Shown here: piece after piece, positions 22,837 through 33,214 of the stretch
How positions within the stretch are numbered: the first letter of the stretch is position 1
Layout of the letters: the number at the start of each line of letters is the position of its first letter
From: Trichobilharzia regenti
Taxonomy: Eukaryota; Platyhelminthes; Trematoda; Strigeidida; Schistosomatidae
Direction: 5' to 3'
NCBI GenBank assembly: GCA_944472135.2
Contig: OX235266.1
Coordinates: 17,525,925-17,589,924, forward strand
Length of the DNA: 64,000 bases
Notes under the pieces: model-generated
The model's database searches: none
Seen by the model: only the letters and a program-made list of their open reading frames with translations
Told to the model about the DNA's origin: nothing
Made by a program: the position numbers and the translations under genes

Positions 22837-23155
22837 ACGCTTCAGATAAATCCCTACTTAAACAAACAATCAATTCGCTTTATAGTCAACACTTCCAGCT
22901 AACCGACGACGATGACAATCCCGATGAAATCAATAATAATAATAATAATAGTAATAGTGATAATCACAATATGATCAATAAGAAATTGCTGAAAAAATCA
23001 CGTAAAGCTCGTACAGCTTTTACAGATTATCAACTGACTGAATTAGAGCAAAGTTTTGATCGTCAAAAGTATTTAGGTGTACAAGATCGTATGGAGTTGG
23101 CAGCCAGATTGAGTTTATCTGACAGACAAGTAAAAACATGGTATCAGAATAGAAG
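22837..23155 (+). CDS. barhl: BarH-like homeobox protein, exon 2 (homeodomain part 1)
   Basis: It encodes residues 139-245. The acceptor TTTTCAG|AC continues the phase-1 codon from exon 1, and the donor AG|GTAAGT is phase 2. After a Lys/Leu/Asn/Asp-rich linker the homeodomain begins at 22998. Key residues are R5, F8, L16, F20, W48, Q50, N51 and R53 (first two bases here), with KTWYQNRR in helix 3. Tyr at position 49 in place of the usual Phe, with Thr at 47, is diagnostic of the Bar class. [15 protein letters not shown] in helices 1-2 is likewise the Bar signature. The protein should be a nuclear sequence-specific DNA-binding regulator, used in other animals in neural and sensory cell fate. 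Confidence 0.97.
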
Positions 23156-23479
23156 GTAAGTGGTAGTATTAGTAGTAGCGGTCTTTTTCAGTCACTCTTT
23201 TACTCATCTTTCTTCCTAAAGTTCATTTGCATTGCTTTTCCAGTGGAATATAGAGCTTCAGTCTTGAGTTTTTAGAGTTTCAGTAGTAGGGTGGGATTTT
23301 TTGATTGTTGAGTATTTAACCATTGAACCACTGAAGTTCGGAACCAGTTGCAACCGCTGGGGGTCAAGCTATGGAATGCACCTATGATATCCACTTCACC
23401 ATATTCGCAGCATTTTTTGATACTAATAATAGCAGAGTTTAAATCCAAGGGTCACTGAACACCAATCCAAGTGGCTGAA

Positions 23480-24110
23480 TACTCAATGAACCTGGTCTCA
23501 TAACTTCATGGTTCCGGATTTGACCCCCTGATGGAGTCGAGAGGATGTACTACTACTGATGACTTCTAAACTAGAACCAAACAGCTGTTCAGTTTATCCT
23601 GCTGGCTTTCAATAATCTCTCTAGTAGATTTTAGTTCCTCAAGAAATCCTCATTGAAAATGATAATGGGGACTTTATTTGAAAGAGTACACTACAATATA
23701 ACATCTAATTTACTCCTTGTATTTCCCGCCTAACATACTTTTTCATCAAAGAATATGCCTACCAGATAAGGTGTAGGATGTGAGGACAAATACCTGACCT
23801 GGATGACATTGGCTATCAGTCACGATATGTTGTGAATTGGCAGAAGTTGGAATTCATGAACTGTCCATTGGATTGGTGGGTCCCAGTGGCTCAGTGGTCT
23901 GCGAGCTAACTTGCCATGTAACTAGAAGATCTTGGGTTCGAACCCTGTTGGTGAGCGGGTACTGATGAAGAGTCTCAAACTAGGCTGACGAAACAGCTGT
24001 CCGATACTCCCAGCTGGTTATCCAATGGTTCTCTAAATGATGTCAGCTCATGATGAAATCCTGTAATCAATTAATCAATATACCTGCAAAATAATACTTG
24101 AAAAGTTATT
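23480..24110 (+). repeat. Hammerhead SINEs, plus strand (diverged and near full-length)
   Basis: A diverged copy occupies 23480-23660. A near full-length copy lies at 23760-24110: 'gacattggctatcagtcacg', A-box-like 'cagtggctcagtgg', B box 'gggttcgaaccc', ribozyme segment from 'gtactgatgaagagtctc' to 'gacgaaacagctgtcc', and the tail 'aaataatacttgaaaag'. Stem II is altered (GAGTC with GGCTGAC). Confidence 0.65.
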
Positions 24111-24409
24111 GTTCAGTTTGTAGATTTCGTTGTTAGAGCATTGGAGTTTTCTATGTAATTTTTTCTAGTCTTGTCTGAGAAGATTTGTGAGTAAAGAGGA
24201 TGCTCAGAGTCCGATAAGCCGATTGATATTCGCCAATTTTTTCTTGTTGATAATCTCAAGTGTCGGTCTACAAACTCCACTCATACCACGACTTTTAGTG
24301 CCCTTCACAATGTAGCCGAGTTTTTCTTTGGTAGCTCAGGAAAGATTAAGCGCCAAGTCATAAAGAGGATTAGATAGTATGCGAAAACTAACAAACTGTA
24401 AAAGTAGAG

Positions 24410-24660
24410 ACTGTGGGTCGGTGGGACAACAGTAGAATGCTCGCCAACCATGTCTCATGTTGCCCGGGAATTCGATTCCCGTCCAACGGATGCACTCCTG
24501 TACCAGTAATAAGACTGGTAAGGAGGGAAGGTTGGGCATATGGTGGCTAGCCATCCCATCTTGTAAAAATAAACACCACTGCTACAGAAACTTCAAGCCT
24601 CTAGCTTGAAGCCCTCAGTATGTTCCACTGGGAACGTGCAGGAATAAAAATAATAAAAAG
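24410..24660 (+). repeat. tRNA-headed SINE with RTE-like 3' tail
   Basis: The head shows A-box-like 'gggacaacagtagaatg' and B-box-like 'gggaattcgattcccg'. The body has 'taagactggtaaggaggg'. The tail, 'cttgaagccctcagtatg' then 'gttccactgggaacgtg', closely matches the RTE 3' end 'gctgaagccctatgttcctc' at 22321-22345. Related copies are at 28990-29225 (+) and 51424-51660 (-). Confidence 0.7.
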
Positions 24661-24929
24661 AATAAATACAGTTCATCAGTGAATTCCGTTTACATCGTAA
24701 GAGTAACTCAATATATCATATGACATATCAAAGTATTCTAAACACCAACGGATGCTTATTTCTCTCGTTCGGGACGGGGTTAATCAGTAGTGTACCCGGT
24801 ATGACTCAGCTCAGAGACGCGAATTTCGGCTAGCTCCCTCCTCGGGTGAACTGGCAACGTAGAATCGAATCCTCCACTACACTTTCACTAGTAAGCACAA
24901 CTACATAATATGGGTTGTTCCCAACCATC

Positions 24930-25980
24930 TACTCATTTCAACCAGTAGCATATGCCAAGATAACTTACAGTTCTCTAGCTGATGTCAGCTTAAGACTGAT
25001 CCCGTAGTCAGTCAAATCCCTACAAACCAACACCTGATGATTAATCTGATTCTCACCAGCGACTGGCCCCATACAGGAAGTTAGTTACCTGGAGTTCTAG
25101 TGATAAGTGCTAATCAGTGGAGCCCAACAAGTCAGGCAAGGGGATATTTTTGTTTTATTATGAGTTGGTCACGGATTGATATCAGTTAGAGAACCAGTGA
25201 AAACCAGCCACAGGGAGTACTGGACAGCTGCTGTTTCATCCTAGTTTAAGAATCATCGGTAGTACGCACCCACTGGGATCCGTAATCAACTCGAAAAAAA
25301 AATAACTAACCCTTACAAACCAAACTATAGAAAATTAATCTGATGCTTGCTAGTGACTTGCTACAGGATGGAGATTCCTGGAGTTCTAGTGAGAAGTCGT
25401 GACCAGTGAGGTCCAATTAGATGTCACGTGTATGGATGGATGTCCCACCAACGACAATGGTTGGGATCGCGCTAAATCACGAATTGGTAGAAGTTAGAAT
25501 TCATGCACTGACTGGTCATTGAATCGGGTTTCAGTGGCTGAATGTTATACGAGCCAGCTTGTCTTGTAACCGGAAGGCCCTGGGTTGGAACCCTGGAGGT
25601 GGGTGCGTGCTTCTGATGATTCCGAAACTAGGATGAAACAGCAGCTGGCCAGTACTCCCTGGTGGGTTTTCAATGCTTCTCTAACTGATATCAATCCGTG
25701 ATCAACTGATAAAAACATAACTAACCTTTACAAACCAAACTATAGAAGGGGAAATTTACTCGCCTGTAACAGTGGCTGGCGATTGAGCTAAATATATTTC
25801 ACGAATTGGAGGGAGTTGGAATTCATAGACCGTTGTGTCGGCTCCTAGTGACTGAATCGTCTTTGAGCTTGCCTTGTAAACAAAAGGTCTTTGGTTCGAA
25901 CCTTGGTGGGCGAGTACAGTAGAAGAGTCCTAGTGTAGGACAAGACAATTGTCCAGCTCATCATCAATCCTGTAATATCA
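24930..25980. repeat. Cluster of hammerhead-SINE foldbacks, CAG-loop subtype
   Basis: A minus arm at 25166-25290 (stem III CAG-CTG-CTG when read on the plus strand) is followed by an upstream-half segment and a full plus arm at 25450-25750. In both arms the ribozyme stem III carries a CAG loop (GAAACAGCAGCTG). A further diverged plus copy lies at 25760-25975, ending just before exon 3. Ends carry 'aaaaacataactaacc' and 'caaaccaaactatag', the subtype's terminal block. Confidence 0.65.
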
Positions 25981-26034
25981 GATAGTTACATAAAATTATT
26001 GTTTTAATTTTAAGTTTTCTGTTCCTTAATTTAG

Positions 26035-27079
26035 AACAAAATGGAAACGTCAAACAGCAGTTGGTCTTGAATTGATGGCTGAAGCGGGAAATTTTGTCGC
26101 TGTCCAACGTCTTGTTGAACAAAGTCCATTTTGGGCATATCATCCAACGGTTAGATATATTTTATCTAATATTGATTTTATGCATTCATCTTCACTGACA
26201 TCTTCGACATTGAAGACGACAACAACTACAATACCAGCGCCAACGCCACTGCCATCAGATACAGTGACACCGGCAACAACACCAACAATACCAGCAATAA
26301 TCGCACCAATGTCTACGGTGACAGAGACAGTTTGCCAGGGTTTGAATTCTTCTCTTTCCAAATTACCAATACCAGCACCATCGGAGATGTTAGTACCAAG
26401 GACAACAACAACAACAATGCCAGAAATATTGAAGCGTTTCAACACTGGTGATCATTATCAACAGATGCAATATTCTTGTTATATGACGCTGGACAAACAC
26501 AGTAAAGTTCCTGAGAAGTTAACCCCATCAATGACAACGATAACAACATCAGTATCAAATTATATACAAGAGAGATTAGGTATTAGATCATTGTCAAGTG
26601 GTACTAGTCTCACTTCTACAACTACTGCTTCTAACATAGTCTCTTCTCTCGGATTAACCTCATCCACCAATTCGAAAACGATTGTTTTAGGACAATCAGA
26701 TATCAGGCGACAATTATTACATCCATCTAGAGTTTCATGGTCATCTAATCATCCTGATTATTATTATTATTATCCCCATCATCAGTGTCAGTCTCGTGGA
26801 TCAGATCACAAGACAGTTAATATTCATGATCCTTTATTGTCGATTAAATCTTTGGAACAGTCATTTCCTGGAGATCAGTCACATTTACAACGAACTCAGT
26901 CGTCGATTTTGTCATCACCGTCATCGTCATCGGCATCCTTCTCATCTTCTTCGTCTTCGAAGTCATCAGTGGCGTCATCGGCGCCTGTAGTAGTGGTGGT
27001 AGACAGAGCAGCATCAAATTCATCTGCTTCGACTTCTGTTATCTCACCAACAGATGATAGCGGTACACACGAGATCTGA
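26035..27079 (+). CDS. barhl: BarH-like homeobox protein, exon 3 (homeodomain end and C-terminal tail)
   Basis: It encodes residues 245-592 and the stop TGA (27077-27079). It completes helix 3 with TKWKRQ and then reads TAVGLELMAEAGNFVAVQRL, the Bar-class extension directly after the homeodomain (TAVGLELLAEAGN-like in vertebrate and insect relatives). The remaining ~320 residues are low-complexity: Thr/Pro-rich (about 280-330), Tyr repeats (YYYYYP), and long Ser runs near 550. Such tails are common in schistosome regulators, and this one is much longer than vertebrate BARHL C-termini. No second conserved domain is seen. Confidence 0.96.
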
Positions 27080-27251
27080 TAACTTGAAATAGTTCCGCAC
27101 ACACACTCTCTCTCTCTTTCGATTCGACTATTTATTCATCTCTGCTTTCAGTTTTCCTGTGTGTGTGTGTGTGCCTGTGATCGTGATCTAAAATACACTA
27201 TTAGAAACATTTTTAATCAATTTTGGTTTTGTAAATAAGTAAAGTAGAGAA

Positions 27252-27257
27252 AATAAA
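27252..27257 (+). terminator. barhl: Poly(A) signal of the BarH-like gene
   Basis: AATAAA lies 173 bases after the stop codon, in an AT-rich 3' UTR with CT and GT microsatellites (27105-27118, 27158-27172). It is the first canonical signal after the gene. Confidence 0.75.
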
Positions 27258-27372
27258 ATTACTATTGCTATTATCATTCCTTGTTCTCTTCAGTCCTATT
27301 TAGCCGACTCCACGTTTGTCACTGTCTTCCTGAAAGTGAAGCACAACATGCTGTTATCCATTCGAGTCCTAC

Positions 27373-27691
27373 TGTAACAACAGAAGACAAGAGTCAGACA
27401 ACAGATCGTTTATTAAGGAAATCAACACGTATTTATATATAGCTTATTCAAGCAAACAAACACAGTCTTCTGATTGGTTGTTTCTCACAGAATGTTAACC
27501 TTGCCTCTCTTTGTGGCTGTTTCTTGAATGTCAGATCAGCTATATGTTAACTGTATCCGCCTACGCAAAGTCTGCTGTGGTTGTTTGTTGAATCAGTCTT
27601 TGTTCATATTTTCTCACGACCAATATTTGCGACGTACACATTGACGTAAATTAATGTCTACCAATTTGGCTAGCAGCCTGCTCTCACCACA
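27373..27691 (-). mobile_element. Solo LTR, copy 1 (Gypsy-like length)
   Basis: The 319-bp unit starts TGTAACAACAG and ends CTCTCACCACA, so both strands read TG...CA. It is flanked by CTAC on both sides (27369-27372 and 27692-27695). On the minus strand a TATATAAATA box precedes AATAAA and the end, so transcription would run on the minus strand. A second copy is at 44182-44523. Schistosome Boudicca-type LTRs are of similar length, but identity is not established. Confidence 0.65.
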
Positions 27692-27699
27692 CTACTGAA

Positions 27700-28150
27700 G
27701 GGTTCAGCTGGCGTGTGACTCATCTCAACGGCTCTCCTCAGCGTATATCCAATCCGTATCCATTTCACTCCGCAAATTTTTTATGCAGTAGGTTCGGTGT
27801 TGGTTCGTTGAGATATGGTTCCTTGTTGCGGATCTTATCCATTAGGTCAGTTGATATTCATTGTGGAACGAAGGGGGTGGGTGGGTGTAATTGGAAGTCT
27901 TTAATAGCCTGTTGAAAATGTTTCTTATGATACACCCGACAAATCTCTGAAGCATATAGAAGCAATGACTTGTTTGACATTAGTGCTGAATATTTTTTAA
28001 ATTTTGTTCCTCATGCCTACGGCAGTAGATTCCTACACTGATCGTGGCCGACTTTGACATTCTCATCTGTGCCGCCTGTAGTTGAAACGATTCTGGAAGT
28101 GGTAACTTCTTTTATATTCCTCCCCCTTTGTAGTGATTGGCTCTTGTTGT
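27700..28150 (-). mobile_element. RTE-like LINE fragment
   Basis: The minus-strand order matches other copies: 'ggcggcacagatgagaatg' (usual ACAGG.GG..ACGAG), ATTCAGCACTAATGTCAAAC in place of the NSNVKS coding, and 'caggctattaaagac'. It begins immediately after the solo LTR. Many stops occur. Confidence 0.6.
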
Positions 28151-28410
28151 TTGCTCATCTTTATATTTTGATTTGGTCGTTTGAAGAATAATTCTGGATG
28201 GTATTGGGTGGTTGATTGTGAAGACTAGCGATAGAATAAACAATGTTATATTTCTGTCGTAGACCATTATTGGTCTAATTCCAGTTCTTCATGACTTTTT
28301 CTCATTTCTTTGCTCTCTGAATGAAACACAGGGATTCAAGCTTCAGCTCCGAATTTCCTGTAACACATATCCATCAGTTAATTGGAATACAAGTTATATT
28401 GTTCAATGGT
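28150..28410. other. No feature recognised
   Basis: Short AT-rich sequence between repeats with no recognisable family or frame. Confidence 0.35.
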
Positions 28411-28830
28411 TGGAGGTAATCGATAAGAACTCTTGGTTTTTTAGGTTTCATGCCCACAGACACTCATCAGCGAAGCGTACCTGCAATATCAAAGTAATTC
28501 ACATCCCTAATACTCAGCAAATATGCAAAAGGAAATGGGAGATAGGTGGATTAGATGCATGATTCAGAGAAATTCGGTTGAATTTACATATCGAACCCTT
28601 AAGTCGAACCCTAATAGGTAGTGAGATACGAGTCGGGCATGGAAGATTGCAGATACGCCTTGGTGATGAATGCATACATGGATGAAGCCTAGACCCAAAT
28701 CTCTCTCCATCTATCGGTCAAATCCACCCATATCTAAGAGTTATTAGGAGGACATGTTTATGGTAAGCCATCTAGTATGGTTGCCATATTACATGCTGGA
28801 CTGCTGGAATTCAGCCTAAACCAAACAATC
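28410..28830. repeat. Second foldback family, diverged copy
   Basis: The left half has 'ggttggaggtaatcg' and 'ggtttcatgcccac'. The right half has 'ttgcagatacgccttgg' and 'catctagtatggttgcc', matching in order the halves of 47345-47795. It is strongly diverged. Confidence 0.4.
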
Positions 28831-28989
28831 GACTGGAAGCATAACGAAAATCACAGGTGTTTTTTTTTAAAGGGATATACAGTAATCTCAATATCGATTT
28901 TTGTCATCAGCGAGTAACAGTTAGAGATTACTGAAAACTGGTGTTATTTCTTGACTAAAACTATACTAAGACACTTATTCTTAATTAGG

Positions 28990-29225
28990 CGATGATATCA
29001 CGATATTTGTGTGTAGAATGATGGCTAACCACGCTTGTGGTCAGGGGTTCAATTCCCATACAACGGACGCACTCTTTAACCTCACTAAGCCAGTAATTAG
29101 ACTGGTAAAGAGGGAAGGTTGGGCATGAGGCGGCTAGCAATCACTGCTACCGAAGATTCAAGCCTCTATGTGTGAAGCCCTCACTATGTTCCACAGGGAA
29201 CGTAAAGACATAAGAAGAAAACACG
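28990..29225 (+). repeat. tRNA-headed SINE with RTE-like tail
   Basis: B-box-like 'ggggttcaattcccat', body 'attagactggtaaagaggg', tail 'tgaagccctcactatg' and 'gttccacagggaacg'. It is the same family as 24410-24660. Confidence 0.7.
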
Positions 29226-29269
29226 ACATTTATCCGTGGTCGAACATAAGAAAAATACAATCCCTACGA

Positions 29270-29640
29270 TTAGATTCTTGAAAATTAATCTGATATTCAC
29301 TAGTGACTGGTTACAGAGGAAACTTGCCTGGAGTTCTCGTTAGAAGTCGTGACCACAGTGGGGTCCCGCAAGTTGGGAGTGAGATTAGAGTTCCCTCCGA
29401 GGATACTAGGGTTGGTAGAGGTTAGAATTTATGAACCACTGAATTGTGTCCTGGTGGCTGAATGTGGTCTACGAGCTCGCTCGCCTTGTAATCAGGAGTT
29501 TCTAGGTTAGAAACCTAGCTATGGATGCGTACTGCCGATGAGTCCCACACTAGGCTGACTGAACAGCTGGTTGTCCAGTACTTCTCGCTTACTTTCAATG
29601 GCTCTCTACATTGATATGAATCTGTGGTCTCAGCTGAACT
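29270..29640 (+). repeat. Hammerhead SINE, full-length single arm
   Basis: It starts with 'attaatctgatattcactag' and includes A-box-like 'ggtggctgaatgtgg' and the ribozyme segment GCCGATGAGTCCC...GACTGAACAGCTG. Cleavage-site region GGTTGTCCAGTAC and the stem I strand are kept, but GAAAC has become TGAAC. The tail is near the CAG-loop subtype. Confidence 0.6.
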
Positions 29641-30400
29641 AATTCTTGAAGAAGAAATAACGTGTAATACCGTGTACTGCCTTCAAAAATAGTGTTAAAA
29701 AAATGAGAAAAATGTGTGTGTGTGTGTGTGTGTGGGTGGGTGGAAAGACAACGCGGTAACTCATTCCTCTACTGACACATATGCTCAAAGAAGCAGACGA
29801 AGAAGCGCGAAATCAATAATCAAAATTATTGTAGAAAGGAGCAATACATTACAAAGTGCGAGACAGTGCATCGGGTAAATTATCATATACATAAGCACAA
29901 CTCTTCTTGTGATGTATACACCACAATTGATTGACAACAAGAACAATTTACAATCCCAACATTGATAATACCGCAAGATTTATCATTATTTATCAATCAT
30001 ATGAAGTTTATACCTCCCATATGAATTAAAATGATTGTCGCTCAAATGGAATAAGTGTCGGCGACGGTGGGGGGAAGAGAGGGCTCATTAAACCAATACA
30101 AACATACACATTCATTTACAAACGTGTGTATGTTAAGAGTTTTAAAGAGAATATATATACATATATATACTCCTTTGTAAAATGTCAATCAATATTCTAC
30201 AAATTTAAATGCATTAATGAGTATATTAATTACATTCTAAATTAAATTAACTGTTTAATATGTTATTTGTGTGGGAGGATGTGAAGGAGATTTAGTTAGG
30301 TGAATGCAATTGATATGGACAACAGTGAAGGATAGACACACCAAAGTCAAACGACCTTGAAACAACCAATCATATTGATCAGAATTACAAAATACTCCTA
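29641..30400. other. Unclassified AT-rich intergenic sequence
   Basis: A TG microsatellite (29713-29733) and scattered AT runs are present. I see no gene or known repeat. Confidence 0.4.
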
Positions 30401-30404
30401 CAGT

Positions 30405-31190
30405 TCCCTTACTCCTACAATTCGTTAACTCTTGCATTCTGCCTGTTATTCTCTATTGTTCCCCCTTAGTTTTCTCTGGGCTACTGAATAAGGACTATAC
30501 CTTATTACGCAGGATGTTAAAGGTTGTCAGCAGGGTAAGCTACGTGCCACTTAACCAGCTTCTTAATATTCTGGTCGGCAGGCACTTGGACTTATGTGTA
30601 AGATGGGCTAAATCCATTCTGTCTAACTCTCACCACCACCCTCTTCATTCACAACTCTCCCCTTGTATCTCATCAGGGAGAGCCAGAAGCCTACATAGAA
30701 AACTATATGCTCGCACTAGCAAGTACTAAAACTCAACCATACCCTCCCTACTTAGCTCGTGTTCTGTGCGATAAAGAAAGCATTAGGTGTGATACCTATA
30801 ACTTATTAAATAGTCAGTAGAACAACTGGATCACGTCTTTCCAACCCATATCATTTATAAGTACAACATTTTCTTTCTTTCTTTTCCTTTTCTCTCTCTC
30901 TTTTTTCTTCTGTTATGTTCAGCTTTGTTTCTTTCTTCTGCTTACGCCAGTAAATATGCTAGAACCTACTTTTCTAGCACTTTCAAACACTCTGTTGAAT
31001 TTTGGCTTTGCTACCGATATGCCAGTATGTTGTTGTCAAAACTAACTGAGATTACCCTTAATCTATGTAGAATTTTATTTTATTGTTAATGTACAAACTG
31101 GATGCAATATACTGCGGTGAAATGCTGAGAACTCCATTCTGTATCACAGGTACTGTTTTAGAATATAGCAAATTATTATTATTATTATTA
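30405..31190 (+). pseudogene. CR1-like LINE 3' fragment
   Basis: The frame 30514-30729 encodes VPLNQLLNILVGRHLDLCVR and SGRARSLHRKLYARTSKY. It is the C-terminal region of the same family as 6020-7490, with very similar sequence. It ends with 'gttttagaatatagcaaat' and a TTATTA tail. It lacks the RT and is 5'-truncated, a typical dead LINE copy. Confidence 0.7.
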
Positions 31191-31312
31191 AAAAAATTAA
31201 AACAATTAGTCCCTTTGATAAATCTGAATACGGCATTTAGAAAACAAATTTCGCCAGATGATATTGTCATTTCGTAGTTTCTTTACAACCACTTTACAAC
31301 TAACATGGTTAA

Positions 31313-31708
31313 TTTTCTATAGTTTGGTTTGTAAGGGTTAGTTATGTTTTTACGAGTTGATCATGGATTGATATCAGTTAGAGAACCATTAAAAACCCAC
31401 CAGGGAGTACTGGACAGCTGCTGTTTCATCCTAGTTTGGGAATCATCGGCAGTACGCACCCACTGGTTGGGGTCGCGCTAAATCATGAATTGGTGGAAGT
31501 TAGAATTCATGAGCCATAGAATAGGGTCCCAGTGGCTGAATGGTTTACGAGCTAGCTTGCCTTGTAACCGGAAGGTCCTGGGTTCGAATCCCAGTGGGTG
31601 CGTACTGCCGATGATTCCCTTACTAGGATGAAACAGCAGCTGTCCAGTACTCCCTGGTTTCCAATGGTTCTCTCTCTGATATCAATCCGTGATCAACTCG
31701 TAAAAACA
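31313..31708. repeat. Hammerhead-SINE foldback element with 12-bp target duplication
   Basis: The 396-bp unit is flanked by perfect TAACATGGTTAA copies (31301-31312 and 31709-31720). A ~125-bp minus arm (about 31347-31470) and a plus arm (about 31475-31708) mirror each other: both have the GATCAACTCGTAAAAACAT end, a CCGATGATTCCC ribozyme segment and CAGCAGCTG stem III. B box 'gggttcgaatccc' lies near 31580. The palindrome therefore inserted as a single unit. U4 of the hammerhead core is C in both arms, so cleavage is unlikely in this copy. Confidence 0.85.
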
Positions 31709-31749
31709 TAACATGGTTAACAATAATAAAATAAAGATCATGACAATTA

Positions 31750-32057
31750 CTCAGTTAAATGAAAAACAAAAGTACATACTAATGACGAATCATAATTAAA
31801 TAGGTCATGTAGTCCATGGTAGGCAAAGGAAGTTTGAAGTCTATTGTTTTTTGTACACACAGTTTAAGCTGTATGTGATTAATCCCCAAAGTGCTTCCAT
31901 CACTTTTAACAACCAAACTTGAATTAGGGTTATGTGATAAAATAATTGTAAAATAGTCATTAATATTGATTTTGTGACCTGACATTAATAAGTGTTTTGC
32001 AATGGATGATGCTAGATTTCTATTCAGATTAATTCCACCCAAACTGGAATGAAACAC
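31750..32057 (-). pseudogene. PLE C-terminal (GIY-YIG) fragment, minus strand
   Basis: The frame 32057-31779 gives SSIAKHLLMSGHKININDY and LKLCVQKTIDFKLPLP. This matches the H..GH.ID..D and final L.L..QK pattern after the GIY-YIG core in the other PLE copies. It is a degenerate fragment. Confidence 0.55.
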
Positions 32058-32180
32058 CTGTTGAATACTCCCGGGTGATTTTCCAATGTTTCTCTAACCG
32101 ATGTCAGCTCATGATGAAATCTTCCAACCAATCAAACAAAATTCCTACAAAGAACCAATACTTAATCAATGTAGTTTGAC
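32040..32180 (+). repeat. Hammerhead SINE 3' fragment
   Basis: GAATGAAACACCTGTTG, 'gtcagctcatgatgaaatc' and the tail 'accaatacttaatc' are a 5'-truncated plus copy placed between the two PLE fragments. Confidence 0.55.
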
Positions 32181-32194
32181 TTTGGTTCAATAAC

Positions 32195-33130
32195 TGGAGG
32201 GACAAGATCCCGCTGTTTACCAACTCTATGTGTGTCTATCAGTTCACCTGCTCGCTCGTGTGGAACTAGGTATATCGGTCATTCGACTCGAGTTTTGTCC
32301 AAGAGGGTGCAAGAACACTATCCTGCATGGTTACGAAGAGGTGTAAGTAGAGCTATAACAAGCGCAACCATTGAATAGTTGGTCGATAATGATCACCCTA
32401 TCTCTATAGCCTTCGCCTTTAAAGTCATCTACAAGGCAAAGAGCAATCTACCCAAATCCCTACGTACCCGACTCATCTGTATTGCTGGAGCTTTGGCTAT
32501 CGAAACAGAAAAGTTAGATCTCTGTATTCAGAAAAACGTTCGTTCAACCCCTCCAACTTTCATGGTCTTAATCCTTCTATGCTAAAGTATGGTAATCCCC
32601 AATCAACCAATTTTTTCATTTTGTCTATTCAATTTGTTTACTCTTCCTTATTACGTCAATTGCTATTATTACTACTCTCACTTTGAACTGTCCCCGGTAT
32701 TATTTCACTTTTTCCATTTGTCATTCTAAATCAATTGTTTTTTACAACGAGAAATTCTGTGCTATTAAATTTCCCACAATATTACGTAACGTTTTTGTTT
32801 TATTCGATTTGTCTACTAATCCTATAATTGCACACCGTTTTTCAAGTTCTATCCATCCTATGAATTATTTTATATATGACATTAATTTGCTTTGCTACTT
32901 GACATTTAACTACGATTATAATCACAAACATTTTAGTTTTTTAATTGCATTTCATACTACTATTATTATTATTTTATGCATTCACACCTATGATTCAATT
33001 CCCTCACTGGAAATAATTTTTAGCAAAACACATTTATACATACGATTGATTGTACAGCTTGATAATAAATTCATGGTTGAAAAGAGTCTCGTCGCTGAAT
33101 CACCACTTGTTTTGATTTTCTATATGCTTT
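32195..33130 (+). pseudogene. PLE C-terminal region and 3' end, plus strand
   Basis: Coding remnants read SCGTRYIGHSTRVLSKRVQE near 32240-32300, then PAWLRRG, a split at 32378 (in-frame TAG), then FKVIYKAKSNLPKSLRTRLI. The GIY-YIG layout is clear though frame-broken. The AT-rich 3' UTR leads to the terminal motif at 33055-33115: TGTACAGCTTGATAATAAATTC, GAAAAGAG, CTCGTC, GCTGAATC. Confidence 0.65.
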
Positions 33131-33214
33131 GATAATGGTTGAAAGGTTAACCGAATTGGAACAGCTATTCAGTGCTTCATTTAATTTGACTCAGTATTTA
33201 CAGGATTAGACAGC

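Larger units (their letters stand above)
23156..26034 (+). other. barhl: Intron 2 of the BarH-like gene (2.9 kb)
   Basis: It is bounded by AG|GTAAGT and TTCCTTAATTTAG|AA, phase 2 on both sides, and interrupts the codon for homeodomain Arg53. It consists almost wholly of SINE copies. Confidence 0.95.

Noticed and set aside
26140..27102. Antisense frames opposite exon 3
   Set aside because: They mirror the Ser/Thr-rich codons of the BarH-like tail; no splice or promoter signals support them.
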